DNA of 50,744 nt from Pseudoduganella ginsengisoli. GTDB taxonomy: Bacteria; Pseudomonadota; Gammaproteobacteria; Burkholderiales; Burkholderiaceae_D. Shown here in pieces: positions 40,104 through 49,165 of the stretch. The stretch is taken from positions 1 to 50,744 of the forward strand of contig NZ_WNLA01000033.1 of assembly GCF_009720865.1 (NCBI RefSeq), read 5' to 3'. Made by a program: the position numbers and the translations under genes. Within the stretch, counting starts at the first letter, position 1. Each line of letters begins with the position of its first letter. Below the pieces are notes generated by a model. The model had not been told where the DNA came from and did no database searches. It saw only the letters and a program-made list of their open reading frames with translations.

Positions 40104-40865
40104 ATGAGACTAGATTTCAATGCGGCCTGGATTGCCGCCGTGCTGCTGTGTTCCCTGCGCCTGTCGGCCGTGCTGATGCTGGCGCCGCCGTTGCAGGTCA
40201 TGGGCTTGCCGGTGCGCGTACGCATGCTGTTCATCCTGGCCCTGTCGGTGGCGCTGGTCGCCGCGCTGCCGCCGGGCCCGGCGCCGTCGCCGCACGATGC
40301 ACCGGCCCTGTTGCGCGCTGCGGCAGGTGAACTGTGCACGGGCGCGCTGATGGGCTTCGGCATCCATGCCGCCTTTGCCGCCTTCGGGTTTGCCGGCAAT
40401 GCGCTGGACTTGCAGACCGGCTTCAATATCGCCAACCTGTTCGATCCCGTCACCCACAGCCAAAGCCCGCTGTTGGCGACGCTGCTGGGCATGGTGGCCG
40501 TCATGCTGTTCTTCACGCTGGACATGCACCATACGCTGCTGCGCGGTTTTGCGTGGTCCCTGCAGCGCCTGCCGCTGGGCGCACCGCTGCCCCCGCCCGC
40601 ACCGGACGCCATCGTGCGGCAATTCGGCACGCTGTTCACGCTGGGCCTGATGCTGGCGGCGCCCGTGCTGTTTTGCCTGTTCTTGCTGGAACTGGCGTTG
40701 GCGGTCCTGTCCCGCAACTTACCGCAAATGAATATTTTTGTACTGGGCGCACCGGTGAAAATCGCTGCCGGACTGGCCCTGCTGGCCGCCATGTCCGGAC
40801 ACATCGGCACCGTGGCGCGCCGCGTCTTTGACGGCGTATTCGATTTTTGGGAAGCGGTACTGTAA
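40104..40865 (+). CDS. fliR: Flagellar export protein FliR
   Basis: Inner-membrane protein of 253 residues with about six spans, part of the flagellar export gate. Features: LRLSAVLMLAPPLQVMGLPVRVRMLF at the N-terminus, GFGIHAAFAAFGFAGNALDLQTGF and the C-terminal ALAVLSRNLPQMNIFVLGAPVKI, the family's conserved region. It begins five bases after fliQ and its stop overlaps the flhB start by one base (TAATG). Confidence 0.95.
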   Translation: MRLDFNAAWIAAVLLCSLRLSAVLMLAPPLQVMGLPVRVRMLFILALSVALVAALPPGPAPSPHDAPALLRAAAGELCTGALMGFGIHAAFAAFGFAGNALDLQTGFNIANLFDPVTHSQSPLLATLLGMVAVMLFFTLDMHHTLLRGFAWSLQRLPLGAPLPPPAPDAIVRQFGTLFTLGLMLAAPVLFCLFLLELALAVLSRNLPQMNIFVLGAPVKIAAGLALLAAMSGHIGTVARRVFDGVFDFWEAVL

Positions 40866-41944
40866 TGTCGGACGAAGGCCAGGAAAAAAGCCAGGAAGCC
40901 ACCCCGCACAAATTGCGCGAAGCGCGCAAGCGCGGCCAGGTGGCAAAGAGCCTGGAAGCCAATTACGCCGCCATCCTGGCTGCGCTGGTCGCCATTTGCC
41001 TGGCCGCCGGGCCGGGGATGGCGCAGCGCGTGCTGGACATTGCGCGCCGCGCGCTGGAACAGGCCGGCCGTGCCGACTGGGCTGACGGCAGCATCGCCGG
41101 CTGGCTGGCCGCGCTGGCGGCGGAAGGCTTGTCCGCACTGGCGCCGCTGCTGGGCGCCGTGGCGCTGGCTGCGATCGTGGCCAACGTCGCGCAAGTGGGC
41201 GGCATCTTCAGCGCCCACCCCGTCACGCCGGATTTCACCCGGCTCGACCCTGCCGCGGGCCTGCAAAAACTGTTTTCCAAACGCCTGCTGTATGAAGCGC
41301 TGCGCAGCGTACTCAAGCTTGTACTGCTGGGCTACGTGGCCTGGCTGGCGCTGCGCGCCGCCGCGCCAGGCATGTTCCGGCTGGCGCACCTCGATGCCCG
41401 TTCCAACGCTGTGCTGGCGCTGGGCCAGGTGGGGCCATTGCTGTTCAAACTGCTGTTGGCGGTGTTGCTGATTGCCCTGATCGACGTGGTCTACACCCGC
41501 CGCGATTTCGCAAAAAAAATGCGCATGAGCCACCGCGACGTCACGGAAGAGCACAAGCAGCGCGAAGGCGATCCGCGCATCCGCAGCCGCCTGCGCCAGC
41601 TGCGCAACGAAATGCTGAAGCAGGCGCAATCGATGCGCAAACTGCCGCAGGCCGACGTGCTGCTGACCAATCCCACGCATATCGCTGTTGCCATCTCGTA
41701 CCGCCACGGTGAAATGCCTGCGCCCAAACTGCTGGCCAAGGGCAGCGGCAAGCTGGCGGCCCGCATGCGCCAGGCGGCGCGCGACCACCACATCCCCATC
41801 GTGGAAAATCCGCCGCTGGCGCGCGCACTGTTCAAGCGCACGGCGGCCGACCAGTACGTGCCGGAAGACTTGTACCCCACCATTGCAAAAATCCTGCTGT
41901 GGGTCTATGCCATGCGCCGCAACGCGCAGGGAGCCGCACGATGA
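40865..41944 (+). CDS. flhB: Flagellar export switch protein FlhB
   Basis: Protein of 359 residues with four membrane spans in the first half and a cytoplasmic domain. The N-terminus EKSQEATPHKLREARKRGQVAKS is typical, and the autocleavage motif NPTH is intact at 269-272, the same position as in Salmonella FlhB. It switches the export apparatus from hook to filament substrates. The ATG at 40865 overlaps the fliR stop; the in-frame ATG 18 bases earlier is not needed. The stop overlaps flhA by 4 bases. Confidence 0.95.
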   Translation: MSDEGQEKSQEATPHKLREARKRGQVAKSLEANYAAILAALVAICLAAGPGMAQRVLDIARRALEQAGRADWADGSIAGWLAALAAEGLSALAPLLGAVALAAIVANVAQVGGIFSAHPVTPDFTRLDPAAGLQKLFSKRLLYEALRSVLKLVLLGYVAWLALRAAAPGMFRLAHLDARSNAVLALGQVGPLLFKLLLAVLLIALIDVVYTRRDFAKKMRMSHRDVTEEHKQREGDPRIRSRLRQLRNEMLKQAQSMRKLPQADVLLTNPTHIAVAISYRHGEMPAPKLLAKGSGKLAARMRQAARDHHIPIVENPPLARALFKRTAADQYVPEDLYPTIAKILLWVYAMRRNAQGAAR

Positions 41945-44040
41945 ATGCACTGCGCCGTGTCCTGGGCGCCAACACCGACATCGCCATGGTGGCGCTGGTG
42001 CTGGGCGTGCTGTTCATGCTGTTTGCGCCGATTCCGCCGGAATTGCTGGACTTCTTCATTCTGGCCAACTTCAGTTTTGCGCTGCTGATCCTGCTGCTGA
42101 CGTTCTACATGGGCAAGCCCGTGGAATTTTCCACCTTCCCGTCGCTGCTGCTGGTGGCCACGCTGTTCCGGCTGGCGCTGAACGTGTCCGCCACGCGCCT
42201 GATTTTGCGCGACGGCGACGCCGGCCACGTGATTGGCGCCATCGGTTCCTACGTTGTGGGCGGCAACTTCGTGATCGGCCTGATCGTGTTCCTGATCCTC
42301 GTCGTGGTGCAGTACGTGGTCGTCACCAACGGCGCACAGCGGGTGTCCGAAGTCGCGGCCCGCTTTACGCTGGACAGCATGCCGGGCCAGCAAATGAGTA
42401 TCGATGCGGACCTCAACATGGGCTTCATCGACCAGGACGAGGCCCAGCGCCGCCGCAAGAACCTCAGCAAGGAAGCCGCGTTTTATGGCGCCATGGACGG
42501 CGCCAGCAAATTCGTCAAGGGCGACGCCATTGCCGGCATCATCATCATGCTGATCAACAGCGTGGGCGGCCTGGTCATCGGCATGATGCAGCATGGCCTG
42601 CCATGGGACCAGGCGCTGCAAACCTACACGCTGCTGACCATCGGCGACGGCATCGTAACCCAGGTGCCGGCGCTGGTGATTTCCGTCGGCACCGGCCTGA
42701 TCGTGACCCGCTCGTCGGCCGATGACAGCCTGGGCGACGAAGCATTCCGTCAAATCACGTCATTCGGCAAGCCGCTGCTGCTGGTAGCGTTCGCACTGGC
42801 GGGCCTGACGCTGTTGCCGGGCATGCCAGTGTGGCCGGCCCTGGCGCTAGTGTCCGTCTACCTGGCGGCCGCGCTGCTGCGCCGCAACGCGCAGCGATCG
42901 GGAGCCGATGCGGGCGCCGATGCGGATGCCGGCGCCGCGGGCAACGGCGCAACCGGCCCTGCCGTGGCGGGCAAGGAAGACGATCCCTATGCGCTGCTGC
43001 CGCTGGAAGCCGTCGAAGTGCAGCTGGGCGTGAACCTGGTGGCCATGCTCGATACGGAACAGGCCGTCTTCATGGAGCGCATTGCCACGTTCCGCAAGCA
43101 GTATGCCGCGGAATCGGGCCTGGTGCTGCCCAGCGTGCGGTTCCGCCCCGGCTCGCGCCTGGCTGCCGACGCCTATGAAATCCACGTATTCGGCGTGTCC
43201 GCAGCCAAAGGCGAACTGATGCGGGGCCGCCTGCTGGCCATCCATCCCGGCGGCGACGCCCCCAAGCTGGCGGGAGTGGAAACGCGCGAGCCGACCTTCG
43301 GCCTGCCCGCGCTGTGGATCGCAGAAGAATTGCGCGACGAAGCGGCAGCCGGCCGGTACACGCTGGTTGATGCACCGACGGCCTTCATGACGCATTTGTG
43401 CGAAGTGCTGCGCCAGCATGCGTCGACTTTGCTGACACGCCAGGAAACAGAGCGCCTGCTCAAGCGCGTGCGCGAGGGCCAGCCCGGCTTGGTCGAGGAA
43501 ATCGTGCCGACCGTGCTGGGTGTCGGCGACGTGCAGCGCGTGCTGCAAAACTTGCTGAAAGAAAAAGTCTCGATCCGCAACCTCGATGCGGTGATGGAAA
43601 CCCTGGTGGACCAGGCCCGCCACAGCAAGGACACGGCCTGGCTGACGGAAATGGTGCGCCAGCGCCTCGGGCCGCTGATTTGCCAGGCCATGTCCGGCGG
43701 CGCCGGCACTTTGCAAGTGATGACGCTCGATCCCGCCATCGAGCATACGCTGATGGAAAACATCCGCGCCGTGGAAAGCGGCGGCGCGCTGGCAGTCGAA
43801 CCGAAATTCGCGGAACAGGTGGTCAGCCGCGTCGCCCACCACGCGGAAAAAATGATGAAAGCCGGCCTGACGCCGGTACTGCTGTGCGCGCCAGAGCTGC
43901 GGCGCCACGTGCGTGTGCTGTCGGAACGCATGGCGCCGCAATTGCGCGTGCTGTCCATGGCCGAAGTGCCAGGCACGCTGGAACTGCGCGCTTACGCCAC
44001 CGTCACCTTACAACAAACCAAGGAGCCTGCTCTTGCCTAA
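41941..44040 (+). CDS. flhA: Flagellar export protein FlhA
   Basis: Inner-membrane protein of 699 residues with about eight spans in the first half, then a cytoplasmic domain of about 340 residues that binds chaperone-substrate complexes. Recognisable: KPVEFSTFPSLLLVATLFRLALNVSATRLIL, the FHIPEP loop region AAFYGAMDGASKFVKGDA, and RVLQNLLKEKVSIRNLDAVMETL near the C-terminus. An Ala/Gly/Asp-rich linker (about 320-345) joins the two halves. The ATG at 41941 has GGGAG upstream and overlaps the flhB stop. Confidence 0.96.
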   Translation: MNALRRVLGANTDIAMVALVLGVLFMLFAPIPPELLDFFILANFSFALLILLLTFYMGKPVEFSTFPSLLLVATLFRLALNVSATRLILRDGDAGHVIGAIGSYVVGGNFVIGLIVFLILVVVQYVVVTNGAQRVSEVAARFTLDSMPGQQMSIDADLNMGFIDQDEAQRRRKNLSKEAAFYGAMDGASKFVKGDAIAGIIIMLINSVGGLVIGMMQHGLPWDQALQTYTLLTIGDGIVTQVPALVISVGTGLIVTRSSADDSLGDEAFRQITSFGKPLLLVAFALAGLTLLPGMPVWPALALVSVYLAAALLRRNAQRSGADAGADADAGAAGNGATGPAVAGKEDDPYALLPLEAVEVQLGVNLVAMLDTEQAVFMERIATFRKQYAAESGLVLPSVRFRPGSRLAADAYEIHVFGVSAAKGELMRGRLLAIHPGGDAPKLAGVETREPTFGLPALWIAEELRDEAAAGRYTLVDAPTAFMTHLCEVLRQHASTLLTRQETERLLKRVREGQPGLVEEIVPTVLGVGDVQRVLQNLLKEKVSIRNLDAVMETLVDQARHSKDTAWLTEMVRQRLGPLICQAMSGGAGTLQVMTLDPAIEHTLMENIRAVESGGALAVEPKFAEQVVSRVAHHAEKMMKAGLTPVLLCAPELRRHVRVLSERMAPQLRVLSMAEVPGTLELRAYATVTLQQTKEPALA

Positions 44041-44773
44041 CGCCCTCGCCACCGCCGCCGTCAGCATGCAGAACGACATGCGCTACATGCAGACCGTGGC
44101 CCAGAACATGGCCAACATCGCCACGCCCGGCTATAAGCGCGCGATCCCCGTGGCGCAAGCGTTTGACGCCGCCCTCATGGCCGCCGCGCCCGGTCCGCAG
44201 CAGGCCACGCCCGGCGCCGTGCCGGAGCTGCCGCAACCGCCGGTAAGCAGCGTGCCGGACTTGTCGGCAGGCGCCGTCAAACAGACGGGGCGCCTGTGGG
44301 ACCTCGCCATCACCGGCGACGGCTACTTCGAGCTGGCCACGCCGGAAGGCCCGGCCTATACACGGGCGGGCGACTTCCGCCTTGATGGGCAGGGCCGCCT
44401 GGTGTCGCAGCACGGCTATCCCGTGCAGGGCCTGGACGGACCGCTGCAGCTCAATGGCAGCGCCGCCGTCGCCATCGGCCATGACGGCCGCATCACGCAG
44501 GACGGCGCTGCCGTGGGCCAGATCAAGCTGGTGCGCTTTGCCGATACCCGCGCGCTGCACAAGAATGGCGCCGGCCTGCTGCAAGGCGCCGAAGGCACGC
44601 CTGACCCGCGGCCCGAACTGCAATCGGGCTACCTGGAAAACTCGAACGTATCGCCGCTGCGCGAAATGGTGGCCATGATGGAAACCACGCGCCGTTTCGA
44701 AGCGGCGCAAAAGCTGTACCAGGGCTATGACGAAGCCTTGGGCAGCGCCATCCAGAAACTCGGCCAGTTTTAA
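44033..44773 (+). CDS. flgF: Flagellar basal-body rod protein FlgF
   Basis: Axial rod protein of 246 residues. The N-terminal motif QNDMRYMQTVAQNMANIATPGYKR and the C-terminal YLENSNVSPLREMVAMMETTRRFEAAQKL match the rod/hook protein family; the order before flgG identifies it as FlgF. No ATG is near the expected start; TTG at 44033 has a perfect AAGGAG 7 bases upstream, overlapping the end of flhA by 8 bases. An ATG at 44066 would shorten the N-terminal helix by 11 residues and has no ribosome binding site. Confidence 0.9.
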   Translation: MPNALATAAVSMQNDMRYMQTVAQNMANIATPGYKRAIPVAQAFDAALMAAAPGPQQATPGAVPELPQPPVSSVPDLSAGAVKQTGRLWDLAITGDGYFELATPEGPAYTRAGDFRLDGQGRLVSQHGYPVQGLDGPLQLNGSAAVAIGHDGRITQDGAAVGQIKLVRFADTRALHKNGAGLLQGAEGTPDPRPELQSGYLENSNVSPLREMVAMMETTRRFEAAQKLYQGYDEALGSAIQKLGQF

Positions 44774-44781
44774 GGACATCC

Positions 44782-45549
44782 ATGAACGAATCACTGTACA
44801 TCGCTGCCACCGGCATGCAGGCGCAGCAACTGAGCATCGACGCCACGGCCAACAACCTGGCCAATGTCAGCACGGCCGGCTTCAAAAAGGGACGTGTGAA
44901 CTTCCAGGAAATGATGCACGTGGAACCGGCCGCCGCCGGAACCGGCAAACCCGCGCCGCTGGGACTGGGCATCAGCGTGGGCGGCATTGCGCGCGACTTC
45001 GCCCCGGGCCCACTGACCCAGACTGGCGCTGCCATGGACCTGGCCATCGATGGCAACGGTTTCCTGGAAGTGGTGCTGGCCGACGGCAGCCGTGGCTATA
45101 GCCGCGGCGGCACGCTGCAGGTCAGCAAGGATGGCTACCTGGCCGATGCGGGCGGCCACGTGCTGCGTCCCGCCATCGCCATGCCGGCCGGCGCGGACCA
45201 GCTGCAAATCAGCGCCGACGGCAAGGTCAGCGTCCGCATGGCGGGCCAGGACAGCCGGCGGCTTGAACTGGGCCAGCTGGAACTGGCGCACTTTGCCAAT
45301 CCCGGCGCACTGCAACAGGTGGCGGGCGGCGTTTATGTGCCGGGCGAGGGATCGGGCGACGCTGTCTACGGCAAGGCTGGCGTGCAGGGGCTGGGCCGGT
45401 TTGCCCAGGGTGCGCTGGAAAACTCCAACGTGACGCTGGTCGATGAAATGGTGACCCTGATGGTGGCGCAGCGCGCCTATGAAATGGGTTCCAAGGTCAT
45501 CCAGGCATCGGACGAACTGATGTCGATGACCAATAACCTGCGCCGCTGA
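44782..45549 (+). CDS. flgG: Flagellar distal rod protein FlgG
   Basis: Protein of 255 residues of the flagellar distal rod. N-terminus SLYIAATGMQAQQLSIDATANNLANVSTAGFKKGR, middle AMDLAIDGNGFLEV and C-terminus ALENSNVTLVDEMVTLMVAQRAYEMGSKVIQASDEL are close to canonical FlgG. AAGGA lies right before the ATG, and it begins eight bases after flgF. Length fits (about 260 in other bacteria). Confidence 0.95.
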   Translation: MNESLYIAATGMQAQQLSIDATANNLANVSTAGFKKGRVNFQEMMHVEPAAAGTGKPAPLGLGISVGGIARDFAPGPLTQTGAAMDLAIDGNGFLEVVLADGSRGYSRGGTLQVSKDGYLADAGGHVLRPAIAMPAGADQLQISADGKVSVRMAGQDSRRLELGQLELAHFANPGALQQVAGGVYVPGEGSGDAVYGKAGVQGLGRFAQGALENSNVTLVDEMVTLMVAQRAYEMGSKVIQASDELMSMTNNLRR

Positions 45550-45557
45550 TCCCGTCC

Positions 45558-46574
45558 ATGCGCCCCGCCCTGCTCCCCATACTCCCGCTGCTGCCGCGCA
45601 TAGCGCTGGCCGCCTGCCTGTGGCCGCACGGCGCCGCCGCGCAGGCTGTCTTGACGCTGCGGCCGCAAGCGCTGGTGGCCGGCGCCCGCATCACGCTGGG
45701 CGACGTGGCCGCACCCGCCGATACTGCCGATACTGCCGATACTGCCGATACTGCCGATACCGCCGCTGCCGCGTGGCGCGAAGCCGCTTCCACCGACATC
45801 GGCGCGGCGCCGCTGCCCGGCTACACGCAGCGGCTGGGACGGGCCGAGATCGAGCGCCTGCTGCGCATGCGGGGCCAGGGGCAGCAGTGGCGCCTGCAGG
45901 GTGCAAACGCGGTCGCGGTCGAACGCCGCGCGCGCCAGGTGGACGGCGCCGAACTGGCCGCCACGGCGGAACGCCACTTGCGCGCCGCGCTGGCAGGCCA
46001 GGCCGACCGCGTCGAACTGCAATTGGAAACCCTGCCGCCTGACGTCGCGGCGGCTGACGGCCAGCTGGAATTGCGAGCCCGCGCACTGTCGCCGCAGTCC
46101 GCGCTGCGGCCGCGCGCCACGGTCTGGCTTGACGTACTGGCCGATGGCGTGTTCCAGCGCAGCGCGGCTGTCACGTTCCAGGTCAAGGCTTACCGCACCG
46201 TGCTGGTGGCGCGCCATCCGCTGGCGGCCGGCAGCGCCCCCGATTGCACGGCATTGGCGCAGCAGGAAGCCGACGTGGCGCCGCTGGGCGGCGCCGTCCC
46301 CAACGTCCCCTGCAGCGCGCTGCGGGGCCGCCTGAAACGCGCACTGGCAGCGGGCGAAGCCTTGCCGGAAGCCTGGCTGGATACGGCGGCCGTTGCCCAG
46401 GGCGACGACGTGACACTGCAAGTGCGCGACGGCGCAATCGTGCTGGAATCGCGCGCCGTGGCGCTCGATGGCGGACAGGTCGGCCAGCGCATTGCCGTGC
46501 GCCCAGCCGGCGCCACGCAAGCGATACATGCGCACATTGCCGGCCCTGGGCTGGTGACACTGAGTGGAAAATAA
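45558..46574 (+). CDS. flgA: Flagellar P-ring assembly chaperone FlgA
   Basis: Periplasmic protein of 338 residues with a signal peptide (about 1-28). The C-terminal half has the SAF-like region (RTVLVARHPLAAGSAP to QRIAVRPAGATQAIHAHIAGPGLV) typical of FlgA, which helps assemble the FlgI ring. The N-terminal part is longer than in enteric FlgA and contains an ADT-repeat from a run of 9-bp repeats at 45717-45761. It sits between flgG and flgH rather than upstream of flgB as in enteric operons. No ribosome binding site is visible. Confidence 0.92.
   Translation: MRPALLPILPLLPRIALAACLWPHGAAAQAVLTLRPQALVAGARITLGDVAAPADTADTADTADTADTAAAAWREAASTDIGAAPLPGYTQRLGRAEIERLLRMRGQGQQWRLQGANAVAVERRARQVDGAELAATAERHLRAALAGQADRVELQLETLPPDVAAADGQLELRARALSPQSALRPRATVWLDVLADGVFQRSAAVTFQVKAYRTVLVARHPLAAGSAPDCTALAQQEADVAPLGGAVPNVPCSALRGRLKRALAAGEALPEAWLDTAAVAQGDDVTLQVRDGAIVLESRAVALDGGQVGQRIAVRPAGATQAIHAHIAGPGLVTLSGK
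45717..45761 (+). repeat. Tandem 9-bp repeat inside flgA
   Basis: Five consecutive units of GCCGATACT (the last ends in C) encode Ala-Asp-Thr five times. Units are identical except for the last base of unit five, so copy number could change by slippage without shifting the frame. Confidence 0.95.
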
Positions 46575-46576
46575 TC

Positions 46577-47185
46577 ATGCATAGAACATCCCGTCCGATC
46601 AAGACCGCCACATCGATGGCCGCGCTGGCCCTGCTTGCGCTGTGCTCCGCGCTGGCGGCGCCGCCGGCTGCCGCCGTGGACTTGTACAGTGAAAAAACCT
46701 TCCGTCCGCTGGCCTCGGACAAGCGCGCGCATTTGCCGGGCGACGTACTGACCATCCTGATCGTCGAAAGTTCCAGCGCCGTCACCAGCGCCGACACGTC
46801 GCTGAACCGCCGCACGGATGCGTCGGTCCAGGTGCGCGCGGACCGCCACGAACACAGCGCCGGTGTTGCTGCCGGCAGCACGTACGATGGCGGCGGCACC
46901 GTGCAGCGCGCCGGCAAGCTGCTGGCGCAAATGAGCGTGACGATTGCCGCCGTGGCGGACAACGGCGACTTGCTGGTGGCGGGCGAACAGCTGCTGGAAA
47001 TCAATGCAGACAAACAGAAAATCCGCGTCGAAGGCCGCGTGCGGCCGCTCGACATTTCCGACACCAACACGGTGCTGTCGTTCCGCCTGGCCGATGCGAA
47101 GATCAGCTACCTGGGCGACGGCGAACTGGCGTCGCGCCAGCGCCCGGGGTTCTGGTCGAAACTGTTCAACTGGGCGGGGTTCTGA
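46577..47185 (+). CDS. flgH: Flagellar L-ring protein FlgH
   Basis: Outer-membrane ring protein of 202 residues. Recognisable family region: LYSEKTFRPLASDKRAHLPGDVLTILIVESSSAVTSADTSLNR and the closing YLGDGELASRQRPGFWSKLFNW. FlgH is normally a lipoprotein, but here the signal region has LALC at Cys23 with a poor residue before Cys, and an alternative signal-peptidase I site near Ala33, so lipidation is doubtful. It begins two bases after flgA, overlapping nothing; its stop overlaps flgI by one base. Confidence 0.94.
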   Translation: MHRTSRPIKTATSMAALALLALCSALAAPPAAAVDLYSEKTFRPLASDKRAHLPGDVLTILIVESSSAVTSADTSLNRRTDASVQVRADRHEHSAGVAAGSTYDGGGTVQRAGKLLAQMSVTIAAVADNGDLLVAGEQLLEINADKQKIRVEGRVRPLDISDTNTVLSFRLADAKISYLGDGELASRQRPGFWSKLFNWAGF

Positions 47186-48324
47186 TGCGCATCCTGACCC
47201 GCCCCGCTGTAATTGCCGCCATGGCCGCCATGGCCGCCACATTCTGCTGTGCGCCGCTGGCAGCCCATGCCGACCCCGTGCGCCTGAAAGAAATCGGCAA
47301 ATTCGCCGGCTGGCGCGATAACGCGCTGGTGGGCTATGGCCTCGTCACCGGCCTGGCCGGCACGGGCGACAGCGCCGCCAACAAAGCCACCCGCCAGTCG
47401 ATCGCCAACGTGCTGGCGCAATTCGACGTGGCGGCGGGCCCGGACGATATCGCCAGCCGCAATGCCGCCGCCGTCATGGTCACGGCGCGCCTGCCTGCCG
47501 TCGCCCGCCCCGGCGATACGCTGGACGTCACTGTCACGTCGATCGGCGACGCGCGCAGCCTGGCGGGCGGCGCGCTGTTGCTGGCCCCGCTGAAAGGACC
47601 GAACGGCAAAGTGTATGCGCTGGCGCAGGGCGCGCTGTTCGTGGGCGGCTACAAGTACGACATGAATGGCAACGTGGCGCAAAAAAACCATCCGACCGTG
47701 GGTGCGATTCCCGCCGGCGCCACCGTGGAAGTGGGTGTGCAAGCGCAGTTGCTGGCGGCAGACGGCAGCATGACGTTTACGTTGGCCGAAGCGGATTTCA
47801 CCACGTCGTCCCGTATTGCCGCCGCCATCAACAGCGCGTTCGGCCAGACGCTGGCGCACGCGGCCGATGCCGAAGGCGTGCAGATCGCCGTGCCGGAAGC
47901 CATGCGGGGACAGCTGGTGGACTTCGTCACGCGCATCGAGCGCCTGACAGTCGAGCCGGACAACCGGGCCCGCGTCGTCGTGGACGAACGCACCGGCACC
48001 GTGGTCTCCGGAGGCAACGTCCGCATTGCAAAAGTCGTCATTTCGCATGGCGACTTGAAATTGTCCATCGTGACGGACAACACGGTATCGCAGCCGCTGC
48101 TGGTGCGCCAGACAGGCCCCGAAGTGCGCACCGAAGTGGTGTCCAATTCGCGCATCAGCGTGGCTGAACGGGATGAGACGGGCTATGTCAGCGCGTCCAA
48201 CAACACGGTGGCGGACCTGATCCAGGCGCTGACCCGCATCAAGACCAGTACCCGCGACATCATTTCCATCTTGCGCGCCGTAAAAGCTGCCGGGGCGCTG
48301 CACGCCGACCTGGTAATCCAATAA
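47185..48324 (+). CDS. flgI: Flagellar P-ring protein FlgI
   Basis: Periplasmic ring protein of 379 residues with a signal peptide (about 1-29). Family motifs: VRLKEIGKFAGWRDNALVGYGLVTGLAGTGDS, PGDTLDVTVTSIGDARSLAGG and the C-terminal ASNNTVADLIQALTRI ... DIISILRAVKAAGALHADLVI. FlgI forms the P ring around the rod, assembled with FlgA. Its start overlaps the flgH stop by one base (TGATG). Length matches the family. Confidence 0.96.
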   Translation: MRILTRPAVIAAMAAMAATFCCAPLAAHADPVRLKEIGKFAGWRDNALVGYGLVTGLAGTGDSAANKATRQSIANVLAQFDVAAGPDDIASRNAAAVMVTARLPAVARPGDTLDVTVTSIGDARSLAGGALLLAPLKGPNGKVYALAQGALFVGGYKYDMNGNVAQKNHPTVGAIPAGATVEVGVQAQLLAADGSMTFTLAEADFTTSSRIAAAINSAFGQTLAHAADAEGVQIAVPEAMRGQLVDFVTRIERLTVEPDNRARVVVDERTGTVVSGGNVRIAKVVISHGDLKLSIVTDNTVSQPLLVRQTGPEVRTEVVSNSRISVAERDETGYVSASNNTVADLIQALTRIKTSTRDIISILRAVKAAGALHADLVIQ

Positions 48325-48341
48325 TGACAGGAGCAATCAAC

Positions 48342-48725
48342 ATGCCGTATTCCACCGCAGTGGTGACCGTGGACATGGCGCGGCTGGCGCTCGATGCCGC
48401 CAGCCTGCGCCACCAGGCCATCGCCAACAATATCGCCAACGTCAACAGCGCCGGCTACACGCCGCTGCGGGTCGACTTCGAACAGCAGATGGGCGCCGCC
48501 CGTGCGGCGCTGGCGCAGGGCACAGCGCCGGCCCCCGCCATGCTGCGCGGCGTCACGCCCGTGCTGGTGCGGGACGCCGCGCCCGCCGCAGGCGACCGCA
48601 GCGCGCTGCTGGACATGGAAGTGTCGGCGCTGGCGCAAAACACCGTGCAATACGAGGCGCTGGCCAAGGCGCTGGGCAAGCACCTGGGCATCATGGCCGC
48701 CGTCATTTCGGAAGGAAAACGCTGA
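48342..48725 (+). CDS. flgB: Flagellar basal-body rod protein FlgB
   Basis: Proximal rod protein of 127 residues. The family pattern is present: LRHQAIANNIANVNSAGYTPLRVDFEQQM and the C-terminal EVSALAQNTVQYEALAKALGKHLG. The ATG at 48342 is preferred over 48324 because CAGGAG stands 8 bases before it. Its stop overlaps flgC by one base. flgB and flgC follow flgI rather than heading the flg genes, which is unusual. Confidence 0.92.
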   Translation: MPYSTAVVTVDMARLALDAASLRHQAIANNIANVNSAGYTPLRVDFEQQMGAARAALAQGTAPAPAMLRGVTPVLVRDAAPAAGDRSALLDMEVSALAQNTVQYEALAKALGKHLGIMAAVISEGKR

Positions 48726-49165
48726 TGGATTACCGTAACGCATTCGCCATCAGCGCCACCGGCATGACGGTGGAAAAGACCCGGCTCGACACGACGGCCG
48801 TCAACCTCGCCAACGTGCACAGCACGCGCGGCCCGGACGGCAAGCTGTTCCAGCCGCTCACGGTGCGCGTTGCCGAAGGCCAGGCTGCATTCGCGGCCGG
48901 CTTCGAGCGCCTGGCCGGCAGCCACCAGTTGCGCGGCGCGCGCGTGCTGGCCATCGAGCCGACCGCCGTCGCGCCGCACAAGGTCTATGAGCCCGGCAAT
49001 CCGGATGCCGATGAGCGCGGGTATGTTGCCCTGCCCGGCGTCAACCAGGTGACGGAAATGGTCAACCTGGCGGGCGCACTGCGCGCTTACGAGGCCAACG
49101 TGGTGGCCATGAATGCCGCCAAAACCATGGCGCTGAAAGCACTGGAACTGGGAGGCGGGCAATGA
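48725..49165 (+). CDS. flgC: Flagellar basal-body rod protein FlgC
   Basis: Proximal rod protein of 146 residues. Features: AFAISATGMTVEKTRLDTTAVNLANVHSTR, then PHKVYEPGNPDADERGYVALPGVNQVTEMVNLAGALRAYEANVVAMNAAK, the closing FlgC region. Start overlaps flgB by one base; stop overlaps fliE by four (ATGA). Length fits the family (about 135-150). Confidence 0.95.
   Translation: MDYRNAFAISATGMTVEKTRLDTTAVNLANVHSTRGPDGKLFQPLTVRVAEGQAAFAAGFERLAGSHQLRGARVLAIEPTAVAPHKVYEPGNPDADERGYVALPGVNQVTEMVNLAGALRAYEANVVAMNAAKTMALKALELGGGQ

Noticed and set aside
40085..41950. Long minus-strand open frame across fliR and flhB
   Set aside because: Both flagellar genes are unmistakable; the antisense product is low-complexity.
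39832..44040. Type III secretion (injectisome) export genes instead of flagellar genes
   Set aside because: FliQ, FliR, FlhB and FlhA resemble injectisome parts, but they are followed by flgFGAHIBC and fliEF rod and ring genes, which are flagellar only.
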